A stretch of 64,000 nt of DNA from Gammaproteobacteria bacterium. Lineage in GTDB: Bacteria > Pseudomonadota > Gammaproteobacteria > Burkholderiales > Burkholderiaceae_C. Of the stretch, positions 63,076-64,000 are shown piece after piece. The notes under the pieces are model-generated. The model searched no databases. It was not told where the DNA came from and was given only the letters and a program-made list of their open reading frames with translations. Position 1 is the stretch's first letter, and every line of letters starts with the position of its first letter. A program made the translations under genes and the position numbers. Where the stretch lies: NCBI GenBank assembly GCA_018815325.1, contig JAHIYE010000010.1, positions 62,001 to 126,000 on the forward strand, written 5' to 3'.

Positions 63076-64000
63076 ATGACCACAACTACCTCTTCCACCC
63101 CCCTTTCCTACAAAGACGCTGGCGTAGACATTGACGCTGGAGACGCCCTGGTTGAACGCATCAAACCACTGGCCAAGAAAACCATGCGTGAGGGCGTGCT
63201 GGCTGGCATAGGCGGTTTTGGCGCGCTGTTCGAAGTGCCCAAGCGTTACAAGGAGCCCGTGCTGGTTTCCGGCACCGACGGCGTGGGCACCAAGCTCAAG
63301 CTGGCTTTCGAATGGAACATGCACGACACCGTGGGTATCGATCTGGTGGCCATGAGCGTGAACGACGTGCTGGTGCAAGGTGCAGAGCCGCTGTTTTTCC
63401 TCGATTACTTCGCTTGCGGCAAGCTCGATGTGGACACGGCGGCTGCCGTGGTCGGCGGCATTGCCAAGGGCTGCGAGCTCTCCGGCTGCGCCCTGATTGG
63501 CGGCGAGACCGCCGAGATGCCCGGCATGTACCCTGCTGGAGAATACGATCTGGCCGGTTTTGCCGTTGGCGCGGTGGAAAAGTCCAAGATCCTGACAGGC
63601 CAGAGCGTCAAACCCGGTGACGTGGTGCTGGGCCTGGCGTCCAGCGGTGTGCACTCCAATGGTTTCAGCCTGGTGCGTAAATGCATTGAGCGTGCCGGCA
63701 GCAGCCTGCCCGCGACGCTGGATGGCAAGCCGTTCAAGCAAGCCGTGATGGAGCCTACCCGCCTGTATGTCAAAAACGTGCTGGCCGCGCTGGCCGCCCA
63801 CCCCATCAAGGCACTGGCCCACATCACCGGCGGTGGCCTGCTGGAGAACATTCCCCGCGTCTTGCCCGAAGGCACTGCAGCCCACCTGCGCAAAGGCAGC
63901 TGGCCGCAGACCGAGCTGTTCGCCTGGCTGCAAAAAACAGCCGGCATCGACGATATCGAAATGAACCGCACCTTCAACAACGGCATCGGCATGGTGATCG
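63076..64000 (+). CDS. purM: phosphoribosylformylglycinamidine cyclo-ligase, N-terminal part (runs off window)
   Basis: The first 308 codons of about 350 are present. The start is ATG 63076 ([20 protein letters not shown]). AIR synthetase motifs: [56 protein letters not shown] and [19 protein letters not shown]. It closes the imidazole ring of purines using ATP. The gene continues beyond base 64000. It is divergent from the perM-like gene with an 83-base gap. Confidence 0.97.
   Translation, partial: MTTTTSSTPLSYKDAGVDIDAGDALVERIKPLAKKTMREGVLAGIGGFGALFEVPKRYKEPVLVSGTDGVGTKLKLAFEWNMHDTVGIDLVAMSVNDVLVQGAEPLFFLDYFACGKLDVDTAAAVVGGIAKGCELSGCALIGGETAEMPGMYPAGEYDLAGFAVGAVEKSKILTGQSVKPGDVVLGLASSGVHSNGFSLVRKCIERAGSSLPATLDGKPFKQAVMEPTRLYVKNVLAALAAHPIKALAHITGGGLLENIPRVLPEGTAAHLRKGSWPQTELFAWLQKTAGIDDIEMNRTFNNGIGMVI

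Noticed and set aside
1-64000. CRISPR array, prophage or insertion sequence
   Set aside because: No regularly spaced repeats, cas genes, integrase, transposase or phage structural genes were seen.

Overview
This 64-kb window is a chromosomal segment of a betaproteobacterium. It is most likely from the family Comamonadaceae (Rhodoferax, Polaromonas or Acidovorax type). The evidence is the GC-rich coding sequence, the gene orders (trxA-rho-rpmE2; pstSCAB-phoU-phoB-phoR; glyA-nrdR-rib-nusB; purM/perM-hda-HAD-pcnB-folK), and scattered copies of a short intergenic repeat that I associate with that family. I see no rRNA, tRNA, CRISPR array, prophage or intact insertion sequence. Most of the window is core genome.

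Layout. 1-3105 (minus): an AddA/AddB-like recombination nuclease pair. 3207-8830 (plus): thioredoxin, Rho, ribosomal protein L31 type B, an ArnT-like membrane glycosyltransferase, and a GNAT acetyltransferase/carbon-nitrogen hydrolase pair. 8794-26466: a phosphate block. It holds the pstS-pstC-pstA-pstB-phoU-phoB-phoR operon, a divergent orphan periplasmic binding protein, exopolyphosphatase ppx, an H1-like/ribbon-helix-helix protein, sixA, polyphosphate kinase, a three-gene lipid set (OlsB-like acyltransferase, PlcP-like phosphoesterase, Agt-like glycosyltransferase) and the PhoX phosphatase. 26662-29727 (minus): accA, an AlkA-type DNA glycosylase and cysS. 29899-35124 (plus): cell-envelope genes (TPR protein, L,D-transpeptidase, two cyclophilins, lpxH, mtfA). 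35151-37829 (minus): a large DUF349 protein. 37830-38509: intergenic region with a candidate structured RNA on the minus strand and a strong plus-strand promoter. 38510-41250: lytic transglycosylase, glyA behind a ZTP (pfl) riboswitch, and nrdR. 41277-48161 (minus): a type IV minor-pilin operon (fimT-pilV-pilW-pilX-pilY1-pilE) that looks more AT-rich. 48274-55955 (plus): ribD-ribE-ribBX-ribH-nusB, an aminotransferase and ybgC-tolQRA. 56081-64000: ridA, a chemoreceptor, folK-pcnB-HAD-hda-perM (minus), and the start of purM.

The most coherent story is phosphate-starvation physiology. PhoR/PhoB and the Pst transporter sense and import phosphate. Tandem 11-bp Pho-box half sites (CTGTCAY-like) can be read upstream of pstS, upstream of phoX, inside the 3' end of agt upstream of ppk, and pointing toward the divergent binding protein. 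Between phoX and ppk lie genes predicted to swap phospholipids for phosphorus-free ornithine and glycolipids. Polyphosphate synthesis (ppk) and breakdown (ppx) flank the set.

Less-explained items are the structured RNA candidate at 37917-38150, the palindrome in front of the ribbon-helix-helix gene, a 36-codon ORF coupled to the lytic transglycosylase, the RibBX variant lacking GTP cyclohydrolase II zinc ligands, and the absence of tolB-pal behind tolA.
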